Positions 47,046 to 58,303 of a stretch of 64,000 nt of DNA are shown here, one piece after another; positions within the stretch are counted from its first letter, which is position 1, and every line of letters begins with the position of its first letter. The notes below the pieces were generated by a model that was not told where the DNA came from, did no database searches, and worked only from the letters and a program-made list of their open reading frames with translations. Source of the DNA: Stictocephala bisonia (Eukaryota > Arthropoda > Insecta > Hemiptera > Membracidae); assembly GCA_035578905.1 (NCBI GenBank), contig JAQJVL010000147.1:538906-602905 (forward strand). The letters are read 5' to 3'. The position numbers and the translations under genes are program-made.

Positions 47046-48365
47046 TTATATGTATATATTTTTTGTGATTACAGTTTATTCCCTCTTGCGTATGTTTTGT
47101 CAAGTATGGTCGCCAAGGAGAATGTGGTAATATAGTGTTTTTGGTGTACAAATACAACTGTAAAACCTGCCATTTGTTATATTCGCCACTCTTTTATTGC
47201 CTATTTAATATAAATTTATGATAAATTTCTATAAGTAGGCATAGGCAGTTAAATTAAAACATATTTTACTCTGGAAAACATGATTCACCGTGTATATTTG
47301 TCGTATTATCAAACAATTAAAGTTAATGAAAACCATAATAAAATAAAAGACACGTATTCTATTGGGAACATTCTTAGAATGAGTATATTCTTAAACAAAA
47401 ATATGATAGGTTGAAGTTAGATTATGTCAAGTAATGATTTTTAGTAAGTAAATATGTTTCAACGTGTATATCTGTTCACATAACAAGATTAAAATCACAA
47501 AATTAACAAATGAATAAAAGGGTACTTCATTATATTTATCATTCAATTTATTTAACAAAAGAATATTTAAAACGAATCTCTAACCCAACAACAAAACATT
47601 GTCGTTGGGTTAGAGATTCGTTTTATTCGTTATTCGTTTTATCAACAGAACCATATCAATTGAAAGGTTAGAAACGAAGTTTCAGTATAGAGGCAATAAT
47701 TTTTGTTCCTTTGTTTGTTCCTTGACTTTATGAAAACTATTTAATGGTACTTCTGACAGCCAAGTGTTTTCTTGCAAATATTCGAGATTGAATAAATGTC
47801 TAATAGTGTATTGTTGGAGTGGATTTTGTTTAAATAAGAGAACTATTTGCATAAAATATATTTTAAAACAAATTTGTTAAATTCAAAGCCAGTTAGATAT
47901 TGTAGCTAATTCCTTGTGGGTGACTGCTATGGCCTACTGCACAGGTCTCCAAGGTCATGTTACATCATTAAGTATGCACGTAGGTTAACCTTGCTGTAGT
48001 TTATCGTAGCATAATTTTGAGTGAATCGAGAAAAAGCTTAGTAGGTTAGGCAGTGAAATGGAAGCTACAGTAAAACCACCTATTGAAGGTATTGTAGGAC
48101 TAAAATTAATATGTGATAGTAACAAGCCCTGTAAAGAAAATGTAATGGGCCATTCAAACACAAGAATAAGACGGACTAATACGATAGGTATGGTAAAAAC
48201 TGTGACTGGGCCAGGTTAAAAATTAATTGAACACTTAATTTAAGAGCTAAGAAGATAAAAGTTAGACAGCAATACTAAACATAGGCAAAATTATAGGCAA
48301 TTCTATAAATAATATTGATTTTTGTTAGTTTGAAATTCCAATATGTCTCCCATTGTAAATAATGT
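47046..48365. other. AT-rich intergenic DNA with a perfect hairpin
   Basis: Mostly AT-rich and unique; the hairpin at 47568-47625 is listed separately. No gene is seen. Confidence 0.4.
47568..47625. repeat. Perfect 22-bp hairpin
   Basis: Arms TAAAACGAATCTCTAACCCA+AC (47568-47589) and the exact inverse (47604-47625) around a 14-nt loop. It could be a tiny MITE remnant. It is too short and too perfect to call a microRNA precursor without expression data. Confidence 0.8.
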
Positions 48366-48373
48366 GAAATCTG

Positions 48374-48660
48374 GGACCTTTACCGTTACTTCACTACCAC
48401 TACTTTTTTATCGCAATTAAGGTTAGGTTACGTTAGGTTAGATGGCTAATAAAGTTGATCACAAACTGGTAAATCCAATGATTGATTTACCGCCGTATTC
48501 GCTCTCTGTGTGTAAGTTCTTGGAAAGCTTATAGATAAGGCCAGCGATATAGGATTTTTAGTGGATAAGGAATACCACAGTGGGCGTAAAAAAGATTGGG
48601 GAAGAGTTTTTAGAGCAATAGAAAATTTATCAAGCGTTAGTGAATTAACGGAAAAGATCC
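48374..48660. mobile_element. hAT-like MITE, copy 2
   Basis: The left end GGACCTTTACCGTTACTTC and the right end read in reverse GGATCTTTTCCGTTAATTC match the ends of copy 1. Flanks GAAATCTG (48366-48373) and GAAATCTA (48661-48668) agree at 7 of 8 bases. An internal TTAGGTTACGTTAGGTTA lies at about 48422-48440. At 287 bp it is shorter and more worn than copy 1, and it ends 67 bp before the next minisatellite. Confidence 0.8.
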
Positions 48661-48726
48661 GAAATCTATTAAGTGTTTGTATTTATTATCAATGAGTAAA
48701 CGATGGCCTATGATCTCTATATAACT

Positions 48727-49440
48727 CACCACCCGCCCACCCACAACGCACAGTGGTATTGACCCACTTGCCCACCCACACACGTACAGTAGTATTGACC
48801 CACCCACCCACCCATACACGTACAGTGGTATTGACCCACCCACCCACCCACACACGTACAGTAGTATTGACGCACCCGCCCACCCATACACGTACAGTGG
48901 TATTGACCCACTCGCCCACCCACACACGTACAGTAGTATTGACCCACCCACCCACCTATACACGTACAGTGGTATTGACGCACCCGCCCACCTATATACG
49001 TACAGTAGTATTGACCCACCCACCCACCTATACACGTACAGTAGTATTGACCCACCCGCCCACCCATACACGTACAGTAGTATTGACGCACCCGCCCACC
49101 CGTACACTACAGTGGCATTGACCCACCCGCCCACCCATACACGTACAGTGGTATTGACCCACCCACCTATACACGTACAGTGGTATTGACCCATCTACCC
49201 ACCCACCTATACACGTACAGTGGTATTGACCCACCCGCCCACCCACACACGTACAGTAGTATTGACCCACTCGCCCACCCATACACGTACAGTGGTATTG
49301 ACGCACCCACCCGCCCATACACGTGCAGCAGTATTGACCCACTCGCCCACCCATACACGTACAGTGGTATTGACCCACCCGCCCACCCACACACGTACAG
49401 TAGTATTGACCCACCCACCCACCTATACACGTACAGGGGT
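48727..49440 (-). repeat. 36-bp G4 minisatellite, about 19 units
   Basis: Plus-strand units read CGTACAGTGGTATTGACCCA, then CCCGCCCACCCATACA (36 bp), with a few 32-bp units missing one CCCA/CCCG block. The G-rich strand is minus. Variants GTAGT/GTGGT and ACACACG/ATACACG alternate in runs along the array. Several long frames on both strands are repeat-driven. Confidence 0.97.
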
Positions 49441-49444
49441 ATTA

Positions 49445-50460
49445 GTCGAATTTTGACCAACAACTCTACGAATATCTGTTTTTACTTACTGGTTATTCCT
49501 ACTTTAAAATAAATTATGAATTAACAGATTGATTTTGACTCTGAATTAATTTTTCAGCTCGTAACAATTTAAATTGCAATAAGCAGTATTTGACTAATTA
49601 TATTTTAATAGTCACCATCATGGGTTTTCCTGCCGTGAAAAGTGTTAGTATACGAGTATCGATGGTATAAGCAGCGTTTTTCAACACCAATTGCATTCTT
49701 TTATGGATCCCTCGGTCTAGGGAAGGTAAACATTGTTTAAATAAATTGATCACCGTAATATTTAGATCATTTTTAAATTATAATAAATATAAGTTTTGTG
49801 GCCATTCTCTTCTTTTGTGCAAAATAAAAAGATTCCATTAGAGGAATACGATTAAAATAATCAGACAAAATATCTGCACAGTTCTTTATTGCTACAAAGA
49901 ACATTAAATAAACCCAAATATTGCATAAATGTTCCTGATTTTCATGTTTATAGATGGATTTAATGTAAATTGGTATTAACGCTTAGCCAAAAGTACAATT
50001 TAAGGACTCAGGATAGAAACACAGATATATAGAAATCAATATATATTAATTTGCTAAACTAGTGTATTATGACTAAATAAAAATCAAACTATAATGCCAA
50101 CTATGACTCTGAGCTGTCACTGTCAACAGCAGACCTGAGACATTTAAAGGGACAGGATCGGCACCAACATGTAAGTGATGAAGATGGTAACTACCTGAAA
50201 TCATATAGTACACAAGATTGCTGTCCCTATAACATTGTTAGATCATACTGATTAATTTATGTTTATCTTTTTGGAACGACCTAAACAGAAAATGTTGAAC
50301 TGACCACACCTTTTTAATTCATCAAGCACTTCCTCAATGCATATCTTATATGAGTCTCACCTCTGGTATCAAATCACGCCTTTTTATATTTATCAACCAA
50401 ACCACCAATTTGATGTACGATTTTCAATTTATTACGACTGAAATTTTACCTCTATATTTT
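49445..50460. other. AT-rich intergenic DNA
   Basis: 50095-50240 is moderately less AT-rich (TCTGAGCTGTCACTGTCAAC). No gene or repeat is supported. Confidence 0.4.
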
Positions 50461-50465
50461 ATCTT

Positions 50466-50510
50466 TCAACCTTAACATACAATATTCTGCATATTGTATG
50501 TTAAGGTTGA
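50466..50510. repeat. Perfect 18-bp hairpin
   Basis: TCAACCTTAACATACAAT (50466-50483) and its exact inverse (50493-50510) around a 9-nt loop, itself part-palindromic. Function unknown. Confidence 0.8.
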
Positions 50511-51405
50511 GTCATATTTACTGTAATTTGAAAGTGCAGGAACTTTATATAATTTCTTTACAATGTACCTATCGGATACTAGTCGCTTATCCAACTTACA
50601 AACAACTATTAGTAACGTTTTCCAACACATATGTCACATTACGTACAGCCAATTTACAGATTAAGCTACCTTACTACCTTTAACCCCTTAAAACCTCATT
50701 TACTACCCTCAGATAGATGTTACAAGTTTGTCAACAGATCCAACTGACAAGCACACTATACATAGTACTCTTTATACAAGCCACCCCTAAGTACACTGAA
50801 TTCACAAGTGAAGACTTCTTATTTTCCCCAACAAACTACCCTTAGAATCAACATGACACGTCTGATTTACAGATACCTCACTCACACCCTGCCTAAGTTA
50901 CCAATTACCATATATCATTTAACATACATTATTTCAATTTAAACATCTAAATTAACACTTATCACTTGATTTATTCTCAATCTCATCTATACCTCTGATG
51001 TATGTCACATTTGAGCACTCCCATATTGATATACTCATCATTAAATATATGTAGGCTATTGTATAGTCACCAAAGAATGTAGACTGAGGCATATAAATAG
51101 TAAAATTATAAGTTATATACTGTAGGTTTATTTTATTTTAATTTGTAAAACAAATCAAAATGATACCAACCTAACTTTATTACATACATCTTTCAACAAC
51201 TATCTATAAAATAGTAGTCAATAAACTGTATAAGTTTTTTTAATTTATTCATACCATTCTACATTTACACGAATATTCGTAATTTTGAAATATGAATAAA
51301 TAGTATTAATTCTAATTAATTCAATATTAATAATTTGTAAGTAATATTAAATAAGAAAATGTATCATATTGATGAATAATTACTGCTCCATTAGGATTTT
51401 ACGTA
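50511..51405. other. AT-rich intergenic DNA
   Basis: No gene, RNA or tandem repeat is supported. Confidence 0.4.
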
Positions 51406-51409
51406 CAGC

Positions 51410-51913
51410 TGAGAACGACGAGCGACTAAGTGTGAAGAGCCCCGAGCTGGGATGGCGTAGTTCCATCACAAACAACGAGATCTGGACACTAACGGTTAGT
51501 GGAAGAGCCCCGGGCTGAGATGGCGTAGTTTCATCACAAACAACGAGATCTGGACACTAACGGTTTGTGGAAGAGCCCCGGGCTGGAAATGGCGTAGTTT
51601 CATCACAAACAACGAGATCTGGACACTAACGGTTTGTGGAAGAGCCCCGGGCTGAGATGGCGTAGTTTCATCACAAACAACGAGATCTGGACACTAACGG
51701 TTTGTGGAAGACCCCCCCGGTTGCGAACGGCGTATTTCCATCACAAACAACGAATTTTGGACACTAACGGTTTGTGGAAGATCTCCGGGCTGGGAATGGC
51801 TTATTTCCATAACACAAAACGAGATATGGACACTAACGGTTTGTAGAAGAGACCCGGGCTGAGAACGGCGTAGCTCATCAAAAACGAGAGTTGGACATTA
51901 ACGGTGTGTGAGG
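51410..51913 (+). repeat. 68-bp GC-richer minisatellite, about 7 units
   Basis: The unit is GAAGAGCCCCGGGCTGAGAT, then GGCGTAGTTTCATCACAAAC, then AACGAGATCTGGACACTAAC, then GGTTTGTG (68 bp). The left units are near-identical and the right ones decay (ACCCCCCCGGTTGCGAACGG, AGATCTCCGGGCTGGGAATGG). The 70-codon plus frame at 51634-51846 is repeat-driven. Confidence 0.95.
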
Positions 51914-51959
51914 TTTGATTTCTTTAATACGGTATTTTTTTATCTGACTCCTGTCTTTT

Positions 51960-52090
51960 ATGATATTTATTTTAGAATAATATTTTAAGACATATATAAG
52001 ACATATATTTTAAGACATATATTATTATTTAAGACATTATTATTTTAAGACATATATTTTAAGACATATTTTAAGACATTCTACTAATAA
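51960..52090. repeat. Short AT-rich tandem stretch
   Basis: Repeated TTTTAAGACATATAT motifs of uneven length, right next to the large palindrome. Simple sequence. Confidence 0.7.
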
Positions 52091-52099
52091 CTTATAATA

Positions 52100-53069
52100 C
52101 AGGGTGTCTTAAAAGTCCCACCCCCCCTATTAACTTTCTTATGAATACAGATAAAATGATTTTCTTCTGGGAATATTTATATGACTAACTAAGGAGTTTT
52201 TTTATGTATGCAAATTTTTTACACCCCCTCTCAAAAGGGGGTAGTTTGGGGATAAGTCAAAATTTTTAAATAGGAACCCCTATCAAATGACACATCATTT
52301 TAAAGGTAATATTAAAAGAAGAAGAATGGCGGAAACTAGAGGTCTCTAACATTAGTCTATCAAATTTGGTGGCAGTTTAAAGTTGGAATTATTTCATAAA
52401 ACCCCCGCAGCTTATGTTACATTTAAAATTGTTGTAAGCAGACAAAACATTCACCCGCCAGTTAGTTTTGAGAACTGATGACACCTAATCGTAAAACAAG
52501 TTATTACAAGAATCAACAAACACCAGAAACCACATAATAGCATTTATTTGGTTTTGGTTTTTAGTTGACCAAAGTCCCAGGTTGCCCTACTGGACTTTGG
52601 TCAGACAAACCAAAACCAAATAAATGCTATGTTATTTGTGGTTTTTGGTGTTTGTTGATTCTTGTAATAACTTGTTTTACGATTAGGTGTCATCAGTTCT
52701 CAAAACTAACTGGTGGGTGAATGTTTTGTCTGCTTACAACAATTTTAAATGTAACATAAGCTGCGGGGGTTTTATGAAATTTCCAACTTTAAACTGCCAC
52801 CAAATTTGATAGACTAATGTTAGAGACCTCTAGTTTCCGCCATTCTTCTTTTTTTAATATTACCTTTAAAATGATGTGTCATTTGATAGGGGTTCCTATT
52901 TAAAAATTTTGACTTACCCCCAAACTACCCCCTTTTGAGAGGGGGTGTAAAAAATTTGCATACATAAAAAAACTCCTTAGCTGGTCATATGAATATTCCC
53001 AGAAGTAAATCACTTTATTTGTATTCATAAGAAAGTTAATAGGGGGGGTGGGACTTTTAAGACACCCTG
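52100..53069. mobile_element. 970-bp foldback element: near-perfect palindrome with TA flanks
   Basis: The left end CAGGGTGTCTTAAAAGTCCC and its inverse at the right end lie in arms of about 478 bp each (52100-52577 and 52592-53069) around a 14-bp centre. Arms differ by only a few substitutions and small indels. Blocks seen in both arms include AGGGGGTAGTTTG, ATCAAATGACACATCAT, CGGAAACTAGAGGTCTCTAA and GTGTCATCAGTTCTCAAAAC. TA flanks both ends. The CAGGGTG start and TA target fit a Tc1/mariner-type MITE. There is no reading frame, so it moved with another element's transposase. Any transcript would fold into a long hairpin. Confidence 0.92.
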
Positions 53070-54500
53070 TATACCGTAACTTAATAAGTTGTAAAACTGA
53101 CTAAGAACAATTTTATATAATAATGTAAATCCTTTAGAACAAAAAGTGTAATTACAACTATGACAGTTTTAAAACGTTAAAATATTTTAACGCGTATCTC
53201 GAATGAGCGTACATCGAAAATGCTAAATAACAGAATATTTCAAAATTTAATAGTTTTCTACACTTTGTAGAACACTCTAAATGTACGTGAAAAGATAGCC
53301 TTGTAGGATTAAAAAAGGAAGCAAAAATGTATAGCCTACATTCTCTGAGTTTGAAACATGAAAACTTTTAATTTTTCAAAAATATCTAGTGTAGAGTTAA
53401 ATGAAAAGTTATCTTGCCTGTAATCCAAATTTCAGGAAAAGGAAGAAACAGATGACAAAGGGAATCCTTAGTTTCTCAAAAAGGCGAAACTGCCGATATT
53501 GTTGAAAAATACGTAGCGTTTTGAAATGCATTTATCCTACGATTTCATATTAAAGGTCTAATTTGGAATAATAAATCATAACAAACTGTGTTAAGCATCC
53601 GATTGTGTTTTTATAGAAACTTTTAACTTATATCATCAAGCATTTCCTAATTTAAAAAATCTTTCTTCAGTCTCAGTTAAACACCCCCGTACTTTGGTCA
53701 TTTCAAATTTTAATTTTATAGCTCTCCAATCTAAAATATAATCGAAGAGCTTAGATATTATTGAAGAGAAAATTTGGAATGAAATGTCAATTTTACACAT
53801 TCTACCTATTTGTACCAATAAAAGTACTTCTTTAACTTAAATTCTCTTAATAATAGAACTATTTTATTTATTTAAGTAAACTGAAACCAGTCAATATCAA
53901 AACTATTATGTAAGATAAAATCACCTCAACGATTCAATTAAATCTATTTTTTAACAAGATGACAAAAGGGTTGATAATCTTTTACAGGGGCCGTTTTACT
54001 TTACGAAAAATGACAAAAAGATGGCTTTCTATTTCAAGGATCAGGCCTATGGAGTGTCATTTGAAAAGCAAAAACCTATTTTGTTGACCATCAGTTCAGT
54101 TTTCATAGTATAAGTAATACGAATTTTATCTTACTTAAAGTCAATAAATACTAATTCCTTTGTTCGAATACCTAGGCAATCATCGTAGTAATAACTTTTT
54201 TTCAAGCCATGTTAATCCTCAACAACATGGTAATTTTTAAATTAATCTCAAGTCTCTTGAACACCAGTATTTCAAGAATTTTGTGGGAAAATACTTTTAT
54301 TCATCTAAGGAGGTAGTTAATTTCACCTTTCTTAAGAAAATCTGATTTAATCAAATTAGTAATCAAACCATGATTGAGTGAAGCTTTAGTTTAGTTTTGA
54401 AAAGTTTTTGATTTCTTTATTATCACTTTATAAATGTTTCACTGCTATTAATTTTTAATTAAAGTAAAATCATAGTACTATCAAATTAAATTGTTGAACA
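53070..54500. other. AT-rich intergenic DNA
   Basis: The 60-codon minus frame at 53636-53818 has no motif. 53995-54065 is slightly less AT-rich. No gene is supported. Confidence 0.4.
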
Positions 54501-54663
54501 AATTTTATAAAACAATTTTATGAATTGTTTACATGAGACTCTTTTCAATGTGGAGTGTTCCCAAGTGCCTTACAACTGGCTATTGTAAAGCCATTGTACA
54601 AAAAAGGAGATAGGGATAATCTTGACAACTTCAGACTAATAACATCAACTTTTTCAAAGGTTT

Positions 54664-55449
54664 TTGAAAAGGCACAATCTTAATAGATTGTGGTCTTTCA
54701 TAAATCATCATAATATCTTGTTCAACAACCAGTTTGGTTTTGTAAAGGGAGGCTCCACCGTCAGGGCAATGTTCACACTCATAAATAGAGTGGTTGGTGC
54801 CTTGGATAGAGGTAGGTATGCTTCGGGTGTCTTTTTTGATTTGCGGAAGGCATTTGATATGGTTTCCCATGATATTCTAATGGAAAAACTGGATAGGATT
54901 GGAATACGTGGTGTGGCCAAGAAATGGTTTTTATCTTATTTAAGAGATCACCAACAAGTTGTCGAGATGTCTTTTGTGAATGGTTTCACTCTGAAGCGTT
55001 GTCGTTCTGATGTGCAAACGGTTATGGCGGGAGTTCCCCAGGGCTCCATACTCGGGCCCCTGTTGTTCATCCTATATATCAATGATCTGATGAGTTGTAT
55101 TCCTGAAGCCCTTTTATGTCTATTTTCTGACGACACGTCAATTATAATGGATAACTATTGTCGTGATTCCTTGGAGGTCAACACTTTTGTGGACTCTAAT
55201 AGAATCGTCCAGTGGTTTCAGGAAAATGGTTTGGTCGTAAATAGTGATAAAACTACTTTGCTGGATTTCTCTATCTCAGGGAAGCGTGATGATGACCTCA
55301 GTGTTTTTGTTAACAATGTGGAGGTGTTTTCAAAACAAACTGTGAAGTTTCTGGGTATGTCAGTGGACAGGAATTTGAATTTTTATTACCACATAGACAA
55401 TGTTGCATGGAAAGTTTGTTTTGGAATTTTTGTACTTCATTCACTATAA
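54664..55449 (+). pseudogene. LINE no. 2 reverse-transcriptase fragment
   Basis: 261 codons with NNQFGFVKGGST, FFDLRKAFDMVSHDIL (first catalytic Asp), VPQGSILGPLLFILYINDL, LFSDDTSII, WFQENGLVVNSDKT and VKFLGMSVD in canonical order. The palm motif normally reads F/Y-A-D-D; here it is FSDD (55123-55134), a one-base Ala-to-Ser change with both Asp kept. The frame starts on TTG inside the upstream RT block and ends at a stop at about 55447, so it is a piece of a longer broken ORF, not a complete gene. Confidence 0.93.
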
Positions 55450-55464
55450 CGTTTTACCAACACT

Positions 55465-55872
55465 GCAGCACTTCTCACTACTTACTATGCTTTAATATTC
55501 CCTTACCTGTCATATGCAGTAACCATCTGGGGGTCGGAGAGATATACATTAAAACGAATATTTGTTTTACAAAAGAAAGCATTGCGAATTGTTGCTGGGA
55601 TTCGTCAAAGAGAGTCTTGCAAAACTATTTTCAAGAATCTAAACGTTTTAACTTTTCATAGCTTATACATTTTTCACACCTTACTATTTCTTAAACAGAA
55701 CTATAGCTTTTTTGAGTCCCTTGTTCCACACACTAAATATAGTCTTAGAAATAAGTATAAATTTATAATCCCTTCCCATACCAATTTTTTTTTTAAATAC
55801 CCATACCTATTACAATGCTGTAACTTTATTCAATGCCCTACCTCTACCTTTATTTCTAAGAACAGAAATTGA
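55465..55872 (+). pseudogene. LINE no. 2 post-RT C-terminal region
   Basis: The frame reads LLTTYYALIFPYLSYAVTIW then ERYTLKRIFVLQKKALRIVA and ESCKTIFKNLNVLTFHSLYI up to the stop at 55870. This matches the usual 'slF.shl.Y....WG......l..lQkkalRii' region after RT in Jockey-like elements. It is in a different frame from the RT fragment. Confidence 0.85.
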
Positions 55873-56059
55873 CTTAACCGTTTTTAAAAGGTAAGTCTTT
55901 TCTTGTCAAAAATTGCTTTTACTCTGTAGACGATTACATTAAAATCAATAAGTAGTAATGTGTATTGTAATTTCACTGTACTTGGGTCTAGGTTATTGAC
56001 GCATGCCAATACATGTATTTGTTTTATGGCAATAAAGTATGTTTGACTCTTGACACCAC

Positions 56060-56630
56060 TTTTGCAATATAAACCAATAGGCTTACTTTTTATAAATAAC
56101 TTATATAATTGATGGTAACCTTTGCACATAAAAAATATATACTATTCGGAACTTCAGAAGATTGTGTTTAATTCAAGCTTACCTTGTCAGTTAAAGATAA
56201 AGACGAATGGGTTAAGAGAAACCCAACCAATTGGTATCCAAAAGCTTCAAATATACTGGAAACAATAAGATTCTCACATACTTTTGGAAACTCAAAGCCA
56301 ATTACGTGTACAATGCCACATAAAGTAGCTAAAAACTATCAAGTTCATGAATTAAAGTATAGCGAACAAAGTTGCCTGAATCTCATAAGACTTGTTGAGT
56401 CTTAAATGCCATTCCAAAGCCAGGCGAGTGTTCCGACAAACCAGACCAAAATATTCCAGATCCTCTGGAGACCCTTTACAACCAAATAGTTCATTATTAT
56501 CAGCTATACTAGATAGAAGCTACATAGAACAACACCAAATGCCATACAACAATCAATAAAGAAAATCTCGTCCCAAACAACATACATCATATAAGTCTTA
56601 CACAATGCAATAAGAGGGCAGATTCCAAAC
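56060..56630 (+). other. Sequence with weak plus frames, unrecognised
   Basis: A 73-codon frame (56184-56405, SVKDKDEWVKRNPTNWYPKA...) and continuing open sequence to about 56550 have a protein-like composition but no motif I know. It may be a decayed coding piece of a mobile element. Not assigned. Confidence 0.25.
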
Positions 56631-56640
56631 AATGAAATTA

Positions 56641-56964
56641 TCATTCAGTCAGATCTTTTGACAGATTCTCCATTTTGGCGTCGTTTTCAACAATTTCCTG
56701 ATAGATGATCTTGTCCGTTTCTTCTCTAAAGAGCCGCTTAACAACGTAGGCAGCAATATTCCCAAACATCATGAAACACTTCAATGCGAATACAATACTG
56801 TCCTGTATTGAGATAGTTGATCCTATGTTTATTTTCCCCACACATAAAGGGTTAAACTGGGTAAAAAGAGAAAAGGCGGTGAACAATATCCTGACTGGTC
56901 GTAAAGTATAGCTCCTTTCTTTATACGAAATCTTGTATTTTAAGTCGTTATTTATTACTTTCAT
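56641..56964 (-). other. Minus-strand open frame, 107 codons, unrecognised
   Basis: It reads RSYTLRPVRILFTAFSLFTQ then two further hydrophobic stretches (SIVFALKCFMMFGNIAAYVV) and an acidic tail. The look (Arg-Pro then a membrane-like helix, then a second helix) loosely recalls the start of insect gustatory or odorant receptors, but there is no diagnostic motif. It might be an exon or chance. Confidence 0.25.
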
Positions 56965-57198
56965 CAGTCTTCAGTCATCACTTGTAAATATTTATGTCTT
57001 TAAAAAGTTAACGATAAAACAAAACGCTGAATACTACCGTCTTTTCACAACAAGGACTAAAATTCCATTTACTTTATTTATATTTGTTGTGTATAGCAAA
57101 ATTGAAATAAGTGTTACACAGACATTACAAAATGTAATAAATAGGTAAAACGATACGTGGCAAAATAATAAAAGCAATTTATCTTGATAAAATATTAC

Positions 57199-57426
57199 TT
57201 AGTGTTGGTTTAGTAATTGTTTACTTTTCGATGTTATACTCTCTGACTTTGGTTGATAAATCTCTTCAAAGCACAGCAAGTGGTTAGAGACAAAGTCAAT
57301 CTTGAGAGTGGTTGGTTCCCTTGGGAGTGTTGCTGTGTCTGCTATACAGACTCCCGAGGGATGATTAGAAACACAGACTTGGCTGATGGATATCCCAAAA
57401 CTTATGATGTACGTGTTTAGGTGCAT
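57199..57426 (-). other. Minus-strand open frame, 75 codons, unrecognised
   Basis: The product is Cys-containing (ISQVCVSNHPSGVCIADTAT, NHLLCFEEIY) with no family motif. It lies on the same strand as three other frames between 56.6 and 58.9 kb, which is the only reason to note it. Confidence 0.2.
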
Positions 57427-57429
57427 ATT

Positions 57430-58225
57430 TTTCGTTCGTTTTAATTTTCAGTCATATGAATAAGATATTATAATTTTGAAATAATTGTCTTGTTATAAAT
57501 AGATTTTTTGCAAAAGAGGTATGATTTTACAACTTACTTTTTATAATCATATCCAAATTAGGAGAGAATTTGCCGAATATGTTTTAACTTTGAATGAAAG
57601 ATGTGTTACAGAAACTGTTACTATTCCCTTTTGTATTAATCTTGAGAAATATTCCAAAGGGTACTACCAGAAATATTCAAAAAGGTTTTAGTGATTATCA
57701 TTCACCAATCTAAACAAAATATGACTCCTCAAGTAATTGTGATATTTTACAACTCCCGTACAGTACGGGTTGAAAATCGATCCTCTCTTAAAAACTTGAC
57801 AACGACAGAAAATTCTAAAGTAAAAAAAGGGATTTGTAAAATTAAATACTATGTTAAATTAAGTTACGATAGAAATATAATGCTATCGAAATTAGAATGA
57901 TTGCATTTTGTAAAGATAAATACATTACATAAACACAACAATCATTAATCGTGGTGTTGATGTCCTCCCATGTGGCATGAGAACGTAAAAACATAATGGC
58001 CTTCTCTCATACACTTCTGGGAGGGATAAGCAACGTCTGGAGAAAGTATGTTTTATGTCTTTGAAATAAGATATTTTATTTATTTATAATATATACAAGT
58101 ACAACAAATCAATGTCACCCCTAAACGTGTTTTAATGATTGTTAGCACTAAAATCATACGTTAAACTAAGATTAATTTATGTAATCTTAAAGAAAATATT
58201 AGGCTAATAAGTTAAATCACAGAGG
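57430..58225. other. AT-rich intergenic DNA
   Basis: 57969-58025 has a small imperfect inverted repeat (CCTCCCATGTGGCATGAGAA against TCCCTCCCAGAAGTGTATGA read in reverse). No gene is assigned; the 69-codon plus frame at 57691-57900 has no motif. Confidence 0.35.
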
Positions 58226-58228
58226 AAT

Positions 58229-58260
58229 AGCCTAACCTAACCTAACCTAACCTAACCTTA
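58229..58260. repeat. (CCTAA)n interstitial telomere-type run
   Basis: Five perfect CCTAA units followed by CCTTA. TTAGG/CCTAA is the ancestral insect telomere repeat. This run is internal and short, so it is an interstitial copy, perhaps left by break repair or carried by a MITE like those at 45.0 and 48.4 kb. Confidence 0.9.
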
Positions 58261-58303
58261 GTCACAACTCTTGCTAACCGTGTGTCTCAACATTAGGACA
58301 GTT

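Larger units (their letters stand above)
54520..56058 (+). mobile_element. Non-LTR retrotransposon no. 2 (5'-truncated, decayed), RT to 3' end
   Basis: The first recognisable part, LQLAIVKPLYKKGDRDNLDN followed by FRLITSTFSKVFEK (54570-54680), is RT block 1 in one frame. A frame change near 54670 leads to the main 261-codon RT frame. After a second change near 55445, the C-terminal part continues (YYALIFPYLSYAVTIWGS near 55485-55540, KKALRIVAGIRQRESCKTIF near 55578-55635). The 3' end has an AATAAAG signal near 56030 and a short TTTGACTCTTGAC end. No endonuclease or ORF1 remains. Jockey/CR1-like by motif order. Confidence 0.93.

Noticed and set aside
48727..49440. Yeast-type Rap1 or telomere array, from the CACCCATACA string
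   Set aside because: The string resembles a yeast Rap1 site, but the host is an insect with TTAGG-type repeats, and the match lies within an ordinary minisatellite.
56184..56560. An endogenous viral fragment
   Set aside because: The composition is protein-like but no viral motif is recognisable, so no claim is made.
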